DNA of 64,000 bases from CAVQCJ01 sp963771835 (GCA_963771835.1 CAVYVA010000001.1:1-64000), one strand, 5' to 3'; counted from the stretch's first letter, positions 51,859 through 60,205 are shown. Numbers and translations: made by a program. Notes: a model not told the origin generated them from the sequence alone.

Positions 51859-53384
51859 GCCTGCCGTGACCCCCGCCGGCCGAACAGCAGCAGGGCGATG
51901 CCGCACAGCAGCAGCAGCGACCCGACGAGTCCGGCGACGGCCGCCCTCGCGCCGGCGCCGGTGTCGGGCAGCGTGCTCCCGGGGTCGGTCCCCCCACCTG
52001 GCGCCGGCGCCACCGTGGACGTCGGCGACGCAGTCGGCGAGGTTGTCGGCGCGGCCAGCGTCACCGTCGCCGCCAGCCGGGTGGTCAGGTCGCTCCCGCC
52101 GAAAGCGGTCGGGTCCTGGCCGCCCGCGGTCGACGCCAGGATCAGCAGGGCCAGCGCCCCCGGCTGGTCGGCCCCGGACTTCACGACGAACGCGTCCACC
52201 TGCCCGGCCAGCGCGGTCAGGGCGCCGGCGACCTGGCTGGACCCGTGCCTGGTCGCGACCAGCGCGACCACCGCGTTGGCGGTGCTGCCGAAGTCGGTCT
52301 GCCCGGGGTTGAACGGGTCGGGGATGACGTGCCCGTTCGCACCGAGCTCGCGTACCAGGTAGCCCGCGGCAGCGTCGGCCGCCTCGGCCGGAGTGAGGCC
52401 GGCCGTCGACAGCACGTGCACCGGGCCGGCGACCTTCGTGGCGACGGTCGGCGCCTTTGTGACGGTCGGCGCGACAGTCTTCGGCTGCGCCGGGCTCGCG
52501 GTCGGGCTCGCGGTCGCGGTCGGCGGCGTGGCGGCAGCGGTCGTCGCGGGGACGACGGCGACCTTCTTCGCCGGCGCCGCGGCCGGGCAGGTCAGCACCG
52601 GTGAGTCGTCGGCACCGGCCTGCGCTGCGACCGGCAGGAAACCGCCGCCGACGGCCAGCGTCGCCTGCACCGTCGCGTAGTCGTTCGGGGAGCCGAAGAA
52701 CGTGAACGCCCCGCGGTCGCCGACCGCGCCCTCGCACCCGACCTGGAGTCCCTGCAGCGCGTCGTACGGGGTCGGCCCGGCTGCCCCGCCCGCGTGCGGA
52801 GCGCCACGCCCGAGCGCGAGGAAGGCGGACAGCCCGAGTGCGGTCGAGTTCGCGTCCGGGTCGTTGCCCACCGCGCCGTCCGGGTAGTACGCCCAGCCGC
52901 CGTCCGCGCTCTGCTTCGCCGCCAGCCAGTCGACCGCCTTGCCGGCCCGGGTCCCCTGGCCGAGCGCGTGCAGCGCCTGGGCGGCGATCCCGGTCGAGTT
53001 GGTGTCCTCACCGCTGAACGAGGCCGAGTCCGGAACCTGGCAGGCCGCCGCGAGCGAGGCGCGGAACGCCTCGAACCCGCCGTCCGCGCACTGCTGCGCG
53101 AGCAGCCACGCGACCGCCGCCGGCGCCGGCGTCCGGCCTGCCGCGACCGTCGCGAGCAGGGCGAGCGACTGGCGGTAGGCGCCGTCGAAGGACGGGTCCT
53201 GGCCGCCGAACAGCCCGACCTTCGCGGGGTCGGTCGTGGTGGGCGGAACGCTCGACGCCGTCCGGCCGGACGCCACGGCCGTGCCGGCGAGCGGCAGGAC
53301 GAGCGCGAGTCCGGCCGCGACGAGGGGCAGGCCGAGGCGTGGGACGCGACGGCGGGCTGATGGGCGGTGCGCGGTGCTGGTCAC
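51855..53384 (-). CDS. Secreted alpha/alpha-barrel (prenyltransferase/squalene-cyclase-repeat) protein with LPDTG tail, putative corrinoid-binding protein
   Basis: 509 residues. A signal peptide (LGLPLVAAGLALVLPLAGTAVAS) is followed by tandem helical repeats with the QxxDGGF/W pattern (AQQCADGGFEAF, AKQSADGGWAYYPDG, DANSTALGLSAFLALG), a Thr/Pro-rich linker at about 290-340, more repeats (TAEAADAAAGYLVREL, FGSTANAVVALVA) and a sortase-like end, LPDTGAGARAAVAGLVG plus a hydrophobic helix and basic tail. The alpha/alpha barrel is the fold of animal transcobalamin and intrinsic factor, so surface binding of cobalamin is a reasonable inference given the riboswitch and operon. GTG 53384 has AAGGAC eight bases upstream. 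Confidence 0.8.
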   Translation of the reverse strand: MTSTAHRPSARRRVPRLGLPLVAAGLALVLPLAGTAVASGRTASSVPPTTTDPAKVGLFGGQDPSFDGAYRQSLALLATVAAGRTPAPAAVAWLLAQQCADGGFEAFRASLAAACQVPDSASFSGEDTNSTGIAAQALHALGQGTRAGKAVDWLAAKQSADGGWAYYPDGAVGNDPDANSTALGLSAFLALGRGAPHAGGAAGPTPYDALQGLQVGCEGAVGDRGAFTFFGSPNDYATVQATLAVGGGFLPVAAQAGADDSPVLTCPAAAPAKKVAVVPATTAAATPPTATASPTASPAQPKTVAPTVTKAPTVATKVAGPVHVLSTAGLTPAEAADAAAGYLVRELGANGHVIPDPFNPGQTDFGSTANAVVALVATRHGSSQVAGALTALAGQVDAFVVKSGADQPGALALLILASTAGGQDPTAFGGSDLTTRLAATVTLAAPTTSPTASPTSTVAPAPGGGTDPGSTLPDTGAGARAAVAGLVGSLLLLCGIALLLFGRRGSRQA

Positions 53385-53447
53385 GTGAGGTGTCCTTCGG
53401 GTGAGCGATCCGTCGACCGACGCCCGCGCACCCCCGGATGACGACGA

Positions 53448-53479
53448 CGCCCCCGTCACCTGAACGGTGACGAGGGGCG
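53448..53479 (-). promoter_or_regulatory. Hairpin between riboswitch and first gene, likely expression platform
   Basis: CGCCCCCGTCACC (53448-53460) pairs with GGTGACG-A-GGGGCG (53466-53479): 13 bp with one bulged A and a 5-nt loop. It lies between the cobalamin aptamer and the start codon at 53384. It could act as terminator or help mask the ribosome binding site. There is no T-tract, so a translational mechanism or a Rho-type stop is more likely. Confidence 0.5.
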
Positions 53480-53543
53480 CGGGCGCGGGTCCGGTGGGAC
53501 CCGGGCTCCGCCCCGCAGACCTCGGCGGAAACGTGGAGCCGCT

Positions 53544-53652
53544 CGCCTCGGGGCAGGTATCCCGGCTCGCCGCCCGCACCCGGCTCGGGATGCGCGCGGC
53601 CTACGGTTGCGGGTCAGCGCCGGAGTTCGACCGGCTTCCCCTGTCCGAGGCG
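53544..53652 (-). promoter_or_regulatory. Cobalamin riboswitch aptamer core
   Basis: On the minus strand the sequence has GGGGAAGCCGGTCGAACTCC followed by GGCGCTGACCCGC (53608-53641), the conserved B12 aptamer core. The B12 box is GAGCCGGGATACCTGCC (53552-53568). A closing stem is formed by CGCCTCGG (53645-53652 complement) and CCGAGGCG (53544-53551 complement). It lies 160-270 nt upstream of the first gene of the ECF/cob operon and should lower expression when adenosylcobalamin is plentiful. Confidence 0.88.
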
Positions 53653-53721
53653 TGTGGAGTTGTGGTCGGACGCTCCCACGCCGCGACCGCCCGCGTCAAA
53701 GTCCCGCCGCAGGTCCGCGGA

Positions 53722-53727
53722 TAGGGT
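53722..53727 (+). promoter_or_regulatory. -10 element TAGGGT, leaderless start
   Basis: TAGGGT, seven bases, then ATG 53735. It supports this start for the small protein. Confidence 0.5.
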
Positions 53728-53734
53728 GCCGGGC

Positions 53735-53944
53735 ATGGGTTGGACCTGGCGCTACGCGGACGCCTCCGGCGGCGTTCTGGACGCCGACGAGCTGCCCCGG
53801 ACCTCGTTCCCGACGCAGGCCGACGCCGAGTCCTGGATCGGGGAGTCCTGGGAGGAGCTGGTCGCCGGCGGGGTCGTCAGCGTCGTGCTGCTCGAGGACG
53901 GCGCCGAGGTCTACGGCCCGATGAGCCTGCTCCCGCCGGACTGA
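53735..53944 (+). CDS. Small conserved acidic protein, hypothetical
   Basis: 69 residues: GWTWRYADASGGVLDADELP, then FPTQADAESWIGESWEELVA, then GGVVSVVLLEDGAEVYGPMS. It is acidic and compact, with two or three strands and one helix predicted by eye. Similar small proteins of about 70 residues are widespread in actinobacteria without a known role. The start is fixed by a leaderless -10 element. It is divergent from the riboswitch and convergent with the aldo-keto reductase gene, with 6 bp between. Confidence 0.7.
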   Translation: MGWTWRYADASGGVLDADELPRTSFPTQADAESWIGESWEELVAGGVVSVVLLEDGAEVYGPMSLLPPD

Positions 53945-53950
53945 GGCTGC

Positions 53951-54955
53951 TCAGTCCTCGGGGCGGCTGGGCGGGCTGACCGTCTCCGCCGGGTCGGTGG
54001 TCACGACCCCCTCGAGCGCGGCGTCGATCGCGGCCATGCTGTCCGCGTCCAGCCGCACGCCGGCCGCCTTCACGTTCTCGTGCACCTGCTCGGGCCGGCT
54101 GGCGCCGATGATCGCCGCCGCCACGTTGTCGTTCTGCAGCACCCACGCGACGGCGAGCTGGGCCATGCTGAGGCCGACCCGGTCGGCGATCGGCCGCAGG
54201 CGCTGCACCCGCTCGAGGACCTCGTCGGACATCCAGTCCTTCACGTCGTCGGCGCCGCCGTTCGGGTCGGTGGCGCGCGAGCCGGCAGGCGGCGGCTGAC
54301 CCGGCAGGTACTTGCCCGAGAGCACGCCCTGCGCGATCGGCGACCACACGATCTGCGACAGCCCCTCCTGGACGCAGGCCGGCACCACCTCGGCCTCGAT
54401 CACCCGCCAGAGCATCGAGTACTGGGGCTGGCTCGACACGAACGGGATGCGCAGCTCGCGGGCCAGCGCTGCGCCGGCGTGGATCTGCGCCGCCGTCCAC
54501 TCCGACACCCCGACGTAGAGCACCTTCCCGGCCCGGACCAGGTCGGCGAACGCGGTCATCGTCTCCTCGAGCGGCGTCTCGTAGTCGTACCGGTGCGCCT
54601 GGTACAGGTCGACGTAGTCGGTCCCGAGCCGGCGCAGCGACGCGTCGATCGACTCCATGACGTGCTTGCGGGAAAGGCCGCGGTCGTTCCCGCCCGGACC
54701 GGTGGGCCAGTACACCTTGGTGAGGATCTCCAGTCCCTCGCGCCGCTGTCCGGCCAGCGCGCGTCCGAGCACCGACTCGGCCCGCCCGGCGGCGTACACG
54801 TCGGCGGTGTCGAACGTGGTGATGCCGGCGTCCAGGGCAGCGTGCACGCAGGCGCTCGCCTGGTCCTCCTCGACCTGGGAGCCGTGCGTGATCCAGTTCC
54901 CGTACGCGATCTCGCTGATCAGCAGGCCGCTGGTGCCGAGGTAGCGGAACTCCAT
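53951..54955 (-). CDS. Aldo/keto reductase, Kv-beta-like subfamily
   Basis: 334 residues folding as a (beta/alpha)8 barrel. The catalytic tetrad is Asp and Tyr in FDTADVYAAGRAES, Lys in ILTKVYWPTG and His in LYQAHRYDYETP. It ends with the NADPH-binding IIGASRPEQVHENVKAAG. The start MEFRYLGTSGLLISEIAYG is typical of the AKR6/YghZ group, which reduces aldehydes in the cytosol. ATG 54955 overlaps the stop of the DUF3043 gene (ATGA). Confidence 0.92.
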   Translation of the reverse strand: MEFRYLGTSGLLISEIAYGNWITHGSQVEEDQASACVHAALDAGITTFDTADVYAAGRAESVLGRALAGQRREGLEILTKVYWPTGPGGNDRGLSRKHVMESIDASLRRLGTDYVDLYQAHRYDYETPLEETMTAFADLVRAGKVLYVGVSEWTAAQIHAGAALARELRIPFVSSQPQYSMLWRVIEAEVVPACVQEGLSQIVWSPIAQGVLSGKYLPGQPPPAGSRATDPNGGADDVKDWMSDEVLERVQRLRPIADRVGLSMAQLAVAWVLQNDNVAAAIIGASRPEQVHENVKAAGVRLDADSMAAIDAALEGVVTTDPAETVSPPSRPED

Positions 54956-55560
54956 CAGAGCTCGTCTCCGGCCTTGAGGCGCGGCTTGGGCAGGCGCCAC
55001 CGGCGCAGCTGCAGGGATCGCATCGCGGCGTAGAAGCCCGCGCCGCGCACGTCCTCGTCCGGGAACCGCCGCGCGGCCTCGCGCTTCACGCGACCTCCCA
55101 GCATCGCGGTGCCGCCGATCATCATGAGCATGTACAGGTACGTCGCGATCACGACGTAGGCGCGGACGGTCACGTTCGCGATCGAGTTCGCGCCGAGCGT
55201 GAGCGGGATGAACAGCACCATCGACGGCAGCATCAGCTCGCCGAGGGTGCGCCGCGAGTCGACGTAGTCCCTGGCGAAGCGACGCACCGGACCCCGGTCG
55301 CGCGCAGGCAGCGCGCGCTCGTCGCCGCTGATCAGCGCCTGGCGGGTCTGCAGCCGCTGCTCGCGGGTGGTCTGCCGGTCGGCCTTGGCCGCTTCGCGAC
55401 GGCTCAGCGGCGGCTTGGCCCGGGCCTTGCGGGCCGCCTCGGCCTCCTTGCGGCTGGGCGTCGGGCGGCCCTTGCCGACCTGGACCGAGCCGGCCTCGTC
55501 GGTCGTGACGGACTGGTCCCGGTCGGAACCGGCAGGCTTGCTGTCACGGCGGAAGAGCAC
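54955..55560 (-). CDS. DUF3043 membrane protein
   Basis: 201 residues. A long charged cytoplasmic N-terminus (GRPTPSRKEAEAARKARAKP, SRREAAKADRQTTREQRLQ, RDRGPVRRFARDYVDSRRTL) leads to two helices (LGELMLPSMVLFIPLTLGAN and AYVVIATYLYMLMMIGGTAM) and a basic C-terminal tail with RFPDED. GRPTPSRKEAEA and DYVDSRRT are hallmarks of DUF3043, an actinobacterium-specific family of unknown role. It starts with GTG 55560, divergent from pspA. Confidence 0.88.
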   Translation of the reverse strand: MLFRRDSKPAGSDRDQSVTTDEAGSVQVGKGRPTPSRKEAEAARKARAKPPLSRREAAKADRQTTREQRLQTRQALISGDERALPARDRGPVRRFARDYVDSRRTLGELMLPSMVLFIPLTLGANSIANVTVRAYVVIATYLYMLMMIGGTAMLGGRVKREAARRFPDEDVRGAGFYAAMRSLQLRRWRLPKPRLKAGDEL

Positions 55561-55612
55561 GCTGCAGCAGTATCCCGACCGACGTGCTGTCGCCGGGCGC
55601 GGGGAGCGGGCT

Positions 55613-55618
55613 TACGCT
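55613..55618 (+). promoter_or_regulatory. -10 element TACGCT, leaderless start of the PspA gene
   Basis: TACGCT, six bases, then ATG 55625. Confidence 0.4.
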
Positions 55619-55624
55619 CATGGG

Positions 55625-56374
55625 ATGGCTGGCTTGTGGAAGCGGATGACCTCGATCTTCAAGGCCAAGGCGTCGTCGGCCCTGGACCGGGCCGAGGACC
55701 CCAGACAGACCCTGGACTACAGCTACCAGAAGCAGCTCGAGCTGCTGCAGCAGGTGCGCAAGGGCGTGGCCGACGTCGCGACCTCGCGCAAGCGGCTGGA
55801 GCTGCAGCTGCAGGCGGTCGGGCAGCAGATCGACAAGCTGGAGGGGCAGGGCCGGGCCGCGCTCGCCCAGGGCCGCGAGGACCTCGCCCGCGAGGCCCTC
55901 ACCCGCCGGTCGGCGCTGCAGCAGCAGACGACCGACCTGCAGGGTCAGCTCGCACAGCTGCAGGCCGACGAGGACCGGCTGGTCGCGGCCCAGCAGCGGC
56001 TCGCCAGCAAGGTCGAGTCGTTCCGGACCCAGAAGGAGACGTTGAAGGCCTCGTACACCGCGGCCGAGGCGCAGACCAAGATCAACGAGGCGTTCACCGG
56101 GCTGTCGAACGAGTTCTCCGACGTCGGCCTGGCGGTCCAGCGGGCCGAGGACAAGACCGCGCAGATGCAGGCGCGCGCCGGCGCGCTCGACGAGCTGATC
56201 GCCTCCGGCGCGCTCGTCGACTCGTCCGGGGGGAGCAAGGACGACCTGACGGTCGAGCTCGAGCGGATGTCCAGCCAGAGCGACGTCGAGCGTGAGCTTG
56301 CCCGGCTCAAGTCCGAGCTCGCCCCTGGCCCCGCCGCACCCCAGATCGCCCCCACCCCGGAGCCTCCGGCCTGA
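55625..56374 (+). CDS. PspA/IM30 family membrane-stress protein
   Basis: 249 residues, nearly all helical and coiled-coil: the amphipathic N-terminal helix GLWKRMTSIFKAKASSALDR binds membranes. It is followed by EDPRQTLDYSYQKQLELLQQ and long coiled-coils (QLQAVGQQIDKLEGQGRAAL, LQGQLAQLQADEDRLVAAQQ, AEAQTKINEAFTGLSNEFSD). PspA proteins form rings or rods that support damaged membranes. The C-terminal Pro/Ala tail is disordered. It is monocistronic and divergent from DUF3043. Confidence 0.92.
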   Translation: MAGLWKRMTSIFKAKASSALDRAEDPRQTLDYSYQKQLELLQQVRKGVADVATSRKRLELQLQAVGQQIDKLEGQGRAALAQGREDLAREALTRRSALQQQTTDLQGQLAQLQADEDRLVAAQQRLASKVESFRTQKETLKASYTAAEAQTKINEAFTGLSNEFSDVGLAVQRAEDKTAQMQARAGALDELIASGALVDSSGGSKDDLTVELERMSSQSDVERELARLKSELAPGPAAPQIAPTPEPPA

Positions 56375-56399
56375 GCCGCCCCGGACGAGGTCGGACGGG

Positions 56400-57311
56400 T
56401 CAGGGCTGGCCGGGGGTGGACAGGTCGGCGCGGGCGCGGGCGTTCGTGGCGGCGGCACCAGAGCTGGCCACCACCACGACGACGATCCCGGCCCACTGCC
56501 GGCCGAGCAGCTGCTCGTGCAGGAGCAGGACCCCGGCCAGCGCGGCGACCGCGGGCTCCACGCTCATGAGGATGCCGAACACACCGGTCGGTACCCGGCG
56601 CAGCGCCTCCATCTCCAGCGACCACGGAAGCGCGGACGACAGCAGCGCGACGCCGCTGGCTGCGGCCAGCGCGGCCCAGGTGAGGTGCCCGGCCGCCGAG
56701 GCCATGCCCAGCGGCGTGGTGACCAGCGCCGCCACCACGAGGGCCGCGGCCAGTCCCGAGCCGCCGGGCAGGAGCTCGCCGACCCGGGCCGACAGGACGA
56801 TGTAGCCGGCCCAGAACGCACCGGCGGTGGCGGCGAGCAGCACCCCGACCATGTCCAGCCGGTCGCCGGACGAGGTCCTGACCAGCAGCAGGATGCCGGC
56901 GACGGCCAGCAGCACCCAGACGCCGTCGGCGAGGCGGCGCGACGAGAACGCGGCGAGCGTGAGCGGACCGATGAACTCGACGGTGACCGCGATCCCCAGC
57001 GGCACGCGGTCCAGGGCGAGGTAGAAGGTGGAGTTCATCGCGGCGATCACCAGGCCGAAGGCCGCCACCGACAGCAACGTGCGGCGGCTCCACCGGCGGC
57101 CGCGCCGCCACGGCCACGGCCGCCACGCGACCAGCAGCACCACCGCCGCGATCGACAGCCGCAGCCAGGTGACCCCGGTGGCACCCAGCTGTGCGAACAG
57201 GTTCTTCGCCACCGCCGCGCCCACCTGGACGCTGATGATCGCAGCCAGGGCCAGACCCGCCCCGGAGACGACCTGGGTGCGCGCGTCGCTCGTCGGGGCA
57301 GCCGGGGTCAC
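56400..57311 (-). CDS. EamA (DMT-superfamily) transporter
   Basis: 303 residues with ten hydrophobic helices in two EamA repeats (GLALAAIISVQVGAAVAKNL, VTWLRLSIAAVVLLVAWRP, VPLGIAVTVEFIGPLTLAAF, then TTPLGMASAAGHLTWAALAA, GVFGILMSVEPAVAALAGVL). The second-repeat block SVEPAVAALAGVLLLHEQL is characteristic of RhtA-like amino-acid or metabolite exporters. The substrate is unknown. GTG 57311 overlaps the nadA stop by 4 bp, so it is translated together with nadA. Confidence 0.88.
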   Translation of the reverse strand: MTPAAPTSDARTQVVSGAGLALAAIISVQVGAAVAKNLFAQLGATGVTWLRLSIAAVVLLVAWRPWPWRRGRRWSRRTLLSVAAFGLVIAAMNSTFYLALDRVPLGIAVTVEFIGPLTLAAFSSRRLADGVWVLLAVAGILLLVRTSSGDRLDMVGVLLAATAGAFWAGYIVLSARVGELLPGGSGLAAALVVAALVTTPLGMASAAGHLTWAALAAASGVALLSSALPWSLEMEALRRVPTGVFGILMSVEPAVAALAGVLLLHEQLLGRQWAGIVVVVVASSGAAATNARARADLSTPGQP

Positions 57312-58501
57312 GCCGGGAGCGCGAGCATGCGGTCCAGTCCGACGCGTGCCCAGTGCGCCACCTCGTGGTCGACCTCGATGCGGTTGACCACGCGTCCCTC
57401 GACGAGGTTCTCCAGCGCCCAGACCAGGTGCGGCAGGTCGATGCGGTTCATCGTGGAGCAGAAGCACACCGTCCGGTCGAGGTAGACGATCTGCTGCTCC
57501 GGGTGCCGCAGGGCGAGCCGCCGTACCAGGTTCATCTCGGTCCCGACGGCCCATGCGCTCCCGGCCGGCGCCGCGTCGATCGTCCGGATGATGAACTCGG
57601 TCGAGCCGACCAGGTCTGCGGCGGTGACGACGTCGTGCCGGCACTCGGGGTGGACCAGGACGCGGACGTCCGGGACCCGCTCGCGCACCTCCCGCACCGA
57701 GTCGACGGTGAAGCGGCCGTGCACCGAGCAGTGCCCGCGCCACAGCACCATGCGCGCCGTCGCGAGCTGGTCCGGCCGGACCCCGCCGCCCGGCTTGTGC
57801 GGGTCGAACACCACGCAGTCGTCCAGCGACATCCCCAGCTCGCGGACCGCGGTGTTGCGGCCGAGGTGCTGGTCGGGCAGGAACAGCACGCGCTCGCCCT
57901 GGTCGAACGCCCAGCGCAGGGCTCGCTCGGCGTTGGACGACGTGCAGACGGTCCCGCCGTGCCGGCCGGTGAAACCCTTGATCGCGGCCGTCGAGTTCAT
58001 GTACGTCACCGGGACCGTGCCGGCGGCGGCGCCGGCGTCGGCGAGCACGTCCCACGCGTCCTCGACCTGGCCGATCGCGGCCATGTCGGCCATCGAGCAG
58101 CCCGCGGCGAGGTCGGGCAGCACGACCTGCTGGCTCGCCGAGGTGAGGATGTCGGCGCTCTCGGCCATGAAGTGCACACCGCAGAACACGATGTACGGGG
58201 CGTCCGGTCGCGCGGCCGCTTCGCGGGCGAGCTTGAACGAGTCGCCGGTGACGTCGGCGAACGCGATGACCTCGTCGCGCTGGTAGTGGTGCCCAAGCAC
58301 GAACACCGAGTCGCCGAGCGCGGCCTTGGCGGCGGCGGCGCGTCCCACGAGGTCGGGGTCGGACGGGGCCGGCAGGTCGCCGGGGCACTCGACCCCGCGC
58401 TCGGAGTCCGGGTCGGCGCCACGACCGAGCAGGAGCAGCGCGAGCGGCGTGGGCGTCACGCCCTCGGGCAGGCCCAGGTCGAGGTCGACCGTCCCGGTCA
58501 C
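57308..58501 (-). CDS. nadA: Quinolinate synthase
   Basis: 397 residues. It condenses iminoaspartate with dihydroxyacetone phosphate to quinolinate for NAD synthesis, using a [4Fe-4S] cluster. Seen are LGHHYQRDEVIAFADVTGDS, YIVFCGVHFMAESADILT (first cluster Cys), RVLVHPECRHDVV (second) and DRTVCFCSTMNRIDLPHL (third region), plus LFLPDQHLGRNTA. GTG 58501 has GGAGG seven bases upstream and is preferred to GTG 58510. nadB and nadC are not next to it; the downstream partner is the EamA gene. Confidence 0.95.
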   Translation of the reverse strand: MTGTVDLDLGLPEGVTPTPLALLLLGRGADPDSERGVECPGDLPAPSDPDLVGRAAAAKAALGDSVFVLGHHYQRDEVIAFADVTGDSFKLAREAAARPDAPYIVFCGVHFMAESADILTSASQQVVLPDLAAGCSMADMAAIGQVEDAWDVLADAGAAAGTVPVTYMNSTAAIKGFTGRHGGTVCTSSNAERALRWAFDQGERVLFLPDQHLGRNTAVRELGMSLDDCVVFDPHKPGGGVRPDQLATARMVLWRGHCSVHGRFTVDSVREVRERVPDVRVLVHPECRHDVVTAADLVGSTEFIIRTIDAAPAGSAWAVGTEMNLVRRLALRHPEQQIVYLDRTVCFCSTMNRIDLPHLVWALENLVEGRVVNRIEVDHEVAHWARVGLDRMLALPA

Positions 58502-58558
58502 CGTCGCCACCTCCGTACGCGAGATCGGCTGGGTACACGAAGCCCTGTCCCTGCATCG

Positions 58559-58564
58559 TACGGT
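58559..58564 (+). promoter_or_regulatory. -10 element TACGGT, leaderless start
   Basis: TACGGT, six bases, then GTG 58571, the start of the glycerate kinase gene. Confidence 0.4.
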
Positions 58565-58570
58565 GGCGCG

Positions 58571-59605
58571 GTGAACGTGCTGGTGGCGCCCGACTCGTTC
58601 ACCGGAACCCTCACGGCTGTGCAGGCGGCGCGGGCGATGGCCGCCGGCTGGCGCCGGCACGACCGTGGCGCGGTTCTCGAGCTCGCCCCCATGTCCGACG
58701 GCGGGCCCGGTTTCGTCGAGGTCCTGCACGCCTCGCTCCTCGGCAAGCTGCATGCGGTGCAGGCCACCGGGCCGCTGGGCGACCCGGTGCTCGCGCAGGT
58801 GCTGCGCACGCCGGACGGGACCGTGTACGTGGAGGCCGCGCAGGTCTGCGGGCTCGATCTGGTCCCCGTGGAACGCCGACGCCCGCTCGAGGCGACCACC
58901 ACCGGCGTGGGCGAAGTCCTGCGGGCGGTGCTGGAGCTGTCCCCGAGCCGCGTCGTGGTCGGCGTGGGCGGCACGGCGAGCACCGACGGGGGGCGCGGCG
59001 CCGTGCAGGCGCTGGGCGGGCCCGACGGCTGGCCGCGCGACGTCCCGCTGGTGGTCGCCACCGACGTGGACGCGCCGCTGACCGGGGCGAACGGGGCAGC
59101 GGCCGTGTTCGGCCCGCAGAAGGGCGCGACCGGGGCCGACGTCCGGGTGCTGGACGAGCGGCTGCGGTCCTGGGCCGAGCAGACCGGCGGAGACCCCCAG
59201 GCCGCCGGGGCGGGTGCCGGCGGCGGACTCGGCTACGGCCTCATGCTGCTCTCCGGCGTTCGGGTGAGCGGGGTGCAGACCGTGCTCGAGGCGGTCGACC
59301 TGCCCGCACGCGCGGCGTCCGCCGACCTGCTGCTGACCGGCGAGGGAACCTTCGACGCCACCTCCCTGCAGGGCAAGGTGCCCAAGGGGGTCGCCTGGGT
59401 GGCGCAGCGGGCCGGGTGCCCGTGCGTGGTGCTGGCCGGCCGGGTGATGGTGGGACGGCGGGAGTTCTCCGCCGCCGGGGTGGACGCCGCGTACGCGGTC
59501 GAGGAGAGCGCCGGCTCGCTGGCGGCGGCCCGCCGGGAGCCGGCCGCCCGGCTGGAGGACCTCGCCGAGCGCGTCGCCCGGACCTGGACCCCGCGGGAGG
59601 CCTGA
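58571..59605 (+). CDS. glxK: Glycerate kinase (GlxK family)
   Basis: 344 residues. It phosphorylates D-glycerate. Family blocks are VLVAPDSFTGTLTAVQAARA at the start (usually DSFKGS; here FTGT), LAPMSDGGPGFVEVL, VVVGVGGTASTDGGRGAVQA and DLLLTGEGTFDATSLQGKVP with the catalytic acidic residues. The protein is slightly shorter than the usual ~370 residues. It is divergent from nadA with a leaderless promoter. Confidence 0.88.
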   Translation: MNVLVAPDSFTGTLTAVQAARAMAAGWRRHDRGAVLELAPMSDGGPGFVEVLHASLLGKLHAVQATGPLGDPVLAQVLRTPDGTVYVEAAQVCGLDLVPVERRRPLEATTTGVGEVLRAVLELSPSRVVVGVGGTASTDGGRGAVQALGGPDGWPRDVPLVVATDVDAPLTGANGAAAVFGPQKGATGADVRVLDERLRSWAEQTGGDPQAAGAGAGGGLGYGLMLLSGVRVSGVQTVLEAVDLPARAASADLLLTGEGTFDATSLQGKVPKGVAWVAQRAGCPCVVLAGRVMVGRREFSAAGVDAAYAVEESAGSLAAARREPAARLEDLAERVARTWTPREA

Positions 59606-59750
59606 GACCCGGGCGGTCGCGGATGTGTCACGATGGAGGGGAACAGCCCGCGCGGCCGCGTGGTTCACGCTGGAACGGGCGATGTGCCCTCCGGCCCGCA
59701 AGCACTCCAGGCTCTCCAGCCGGGAGCCGTACGACCAGGAAGGTTCGACC

Positions 59751-60101
59751 ATGACGATCCAGGACGAGACCGTCACCGACGGGATCCTCCTCACCGAGAC
59801 CGCCGCCGGGAAGGTCAAGGCTCTGCTCGACCAGGAGGGCCGCGACGACCTGTCGCTGCGGGTCGCGGTCCAGCCGGGCGGCTGCTCGGGCCTTCGCTAC
59901 CAGCTGTTCTTCGACGAGCGGTCCCTCGACGGCGACGTGGTCAAGGACTTCGGCGGCGTCCAGGTCGTCACCGACCGGATGAGCGCGCCGTACCTGTCCG
60001 GGGCGACGATCGACTTCGTCGACACGATCGAGAAGCAGGGCTTCACGATCGACAACCCGAACGCTTCGGGCTCCTGCGCGTGCGGAGACTCCTTCCACTG
60101 A
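59751..60101 (+). CDS. erpA: A-type iron-sulfur carrier/insertion protein (HesB/IscA/ErpA family)
   Basis: 116 residues with the three cluster-binding cysteines in VQPGGCSGLRYQL and NASGSCACGDSF (spacing C-x~64-C-x-C). It receives iron-sulfur clusters and hands them to target enzymes such as LipA and NadA, both encoded in this window. ATG 59751 has AGGAAGG ten bases upstream. The cysteine desulfurase and TusA-like genes 3.2 kb downstream belong to the same area of metabolism. The gene name follows actinobacterial usage and could equally be iscA. Confidence 0.92.
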   Translation: MTIQDETVTDGILLTETAAGKVKALLDQEGRDDLSLRVAVQPGGCSGLRYQLFFDERSLDGDVVKDFGGVQVVTDRMSAPYLSGATIDFVDTIEKQGFTIDNPNASGSCACGDSFH

Positions 60102-60170
60102 GCCGCGTAGCCCACCGACCGCGCAGCAGGGCGTTCCGACCGCACTGCGCATCCGGCCGACCACCGATTG

Positions 60171-60205
60171 TCAGCGAGGCGACCTGCTCAGCAGGTCGCC
60201 TCGCT
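60171..60205 (+). terminator. Strong terminator hairpin after the Fe-S carrier gene
   Basis: CAGCGAGGCGACCTGCT (60171-60187) pairs perfectly with AGCAGGTCGCCTCGCTG (60189-60205) around a single central base: a 17-bp stem followed by TTCTCCT. It isolates the Fe-S gene from the RCC1 gene. Confidence 0.8.
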
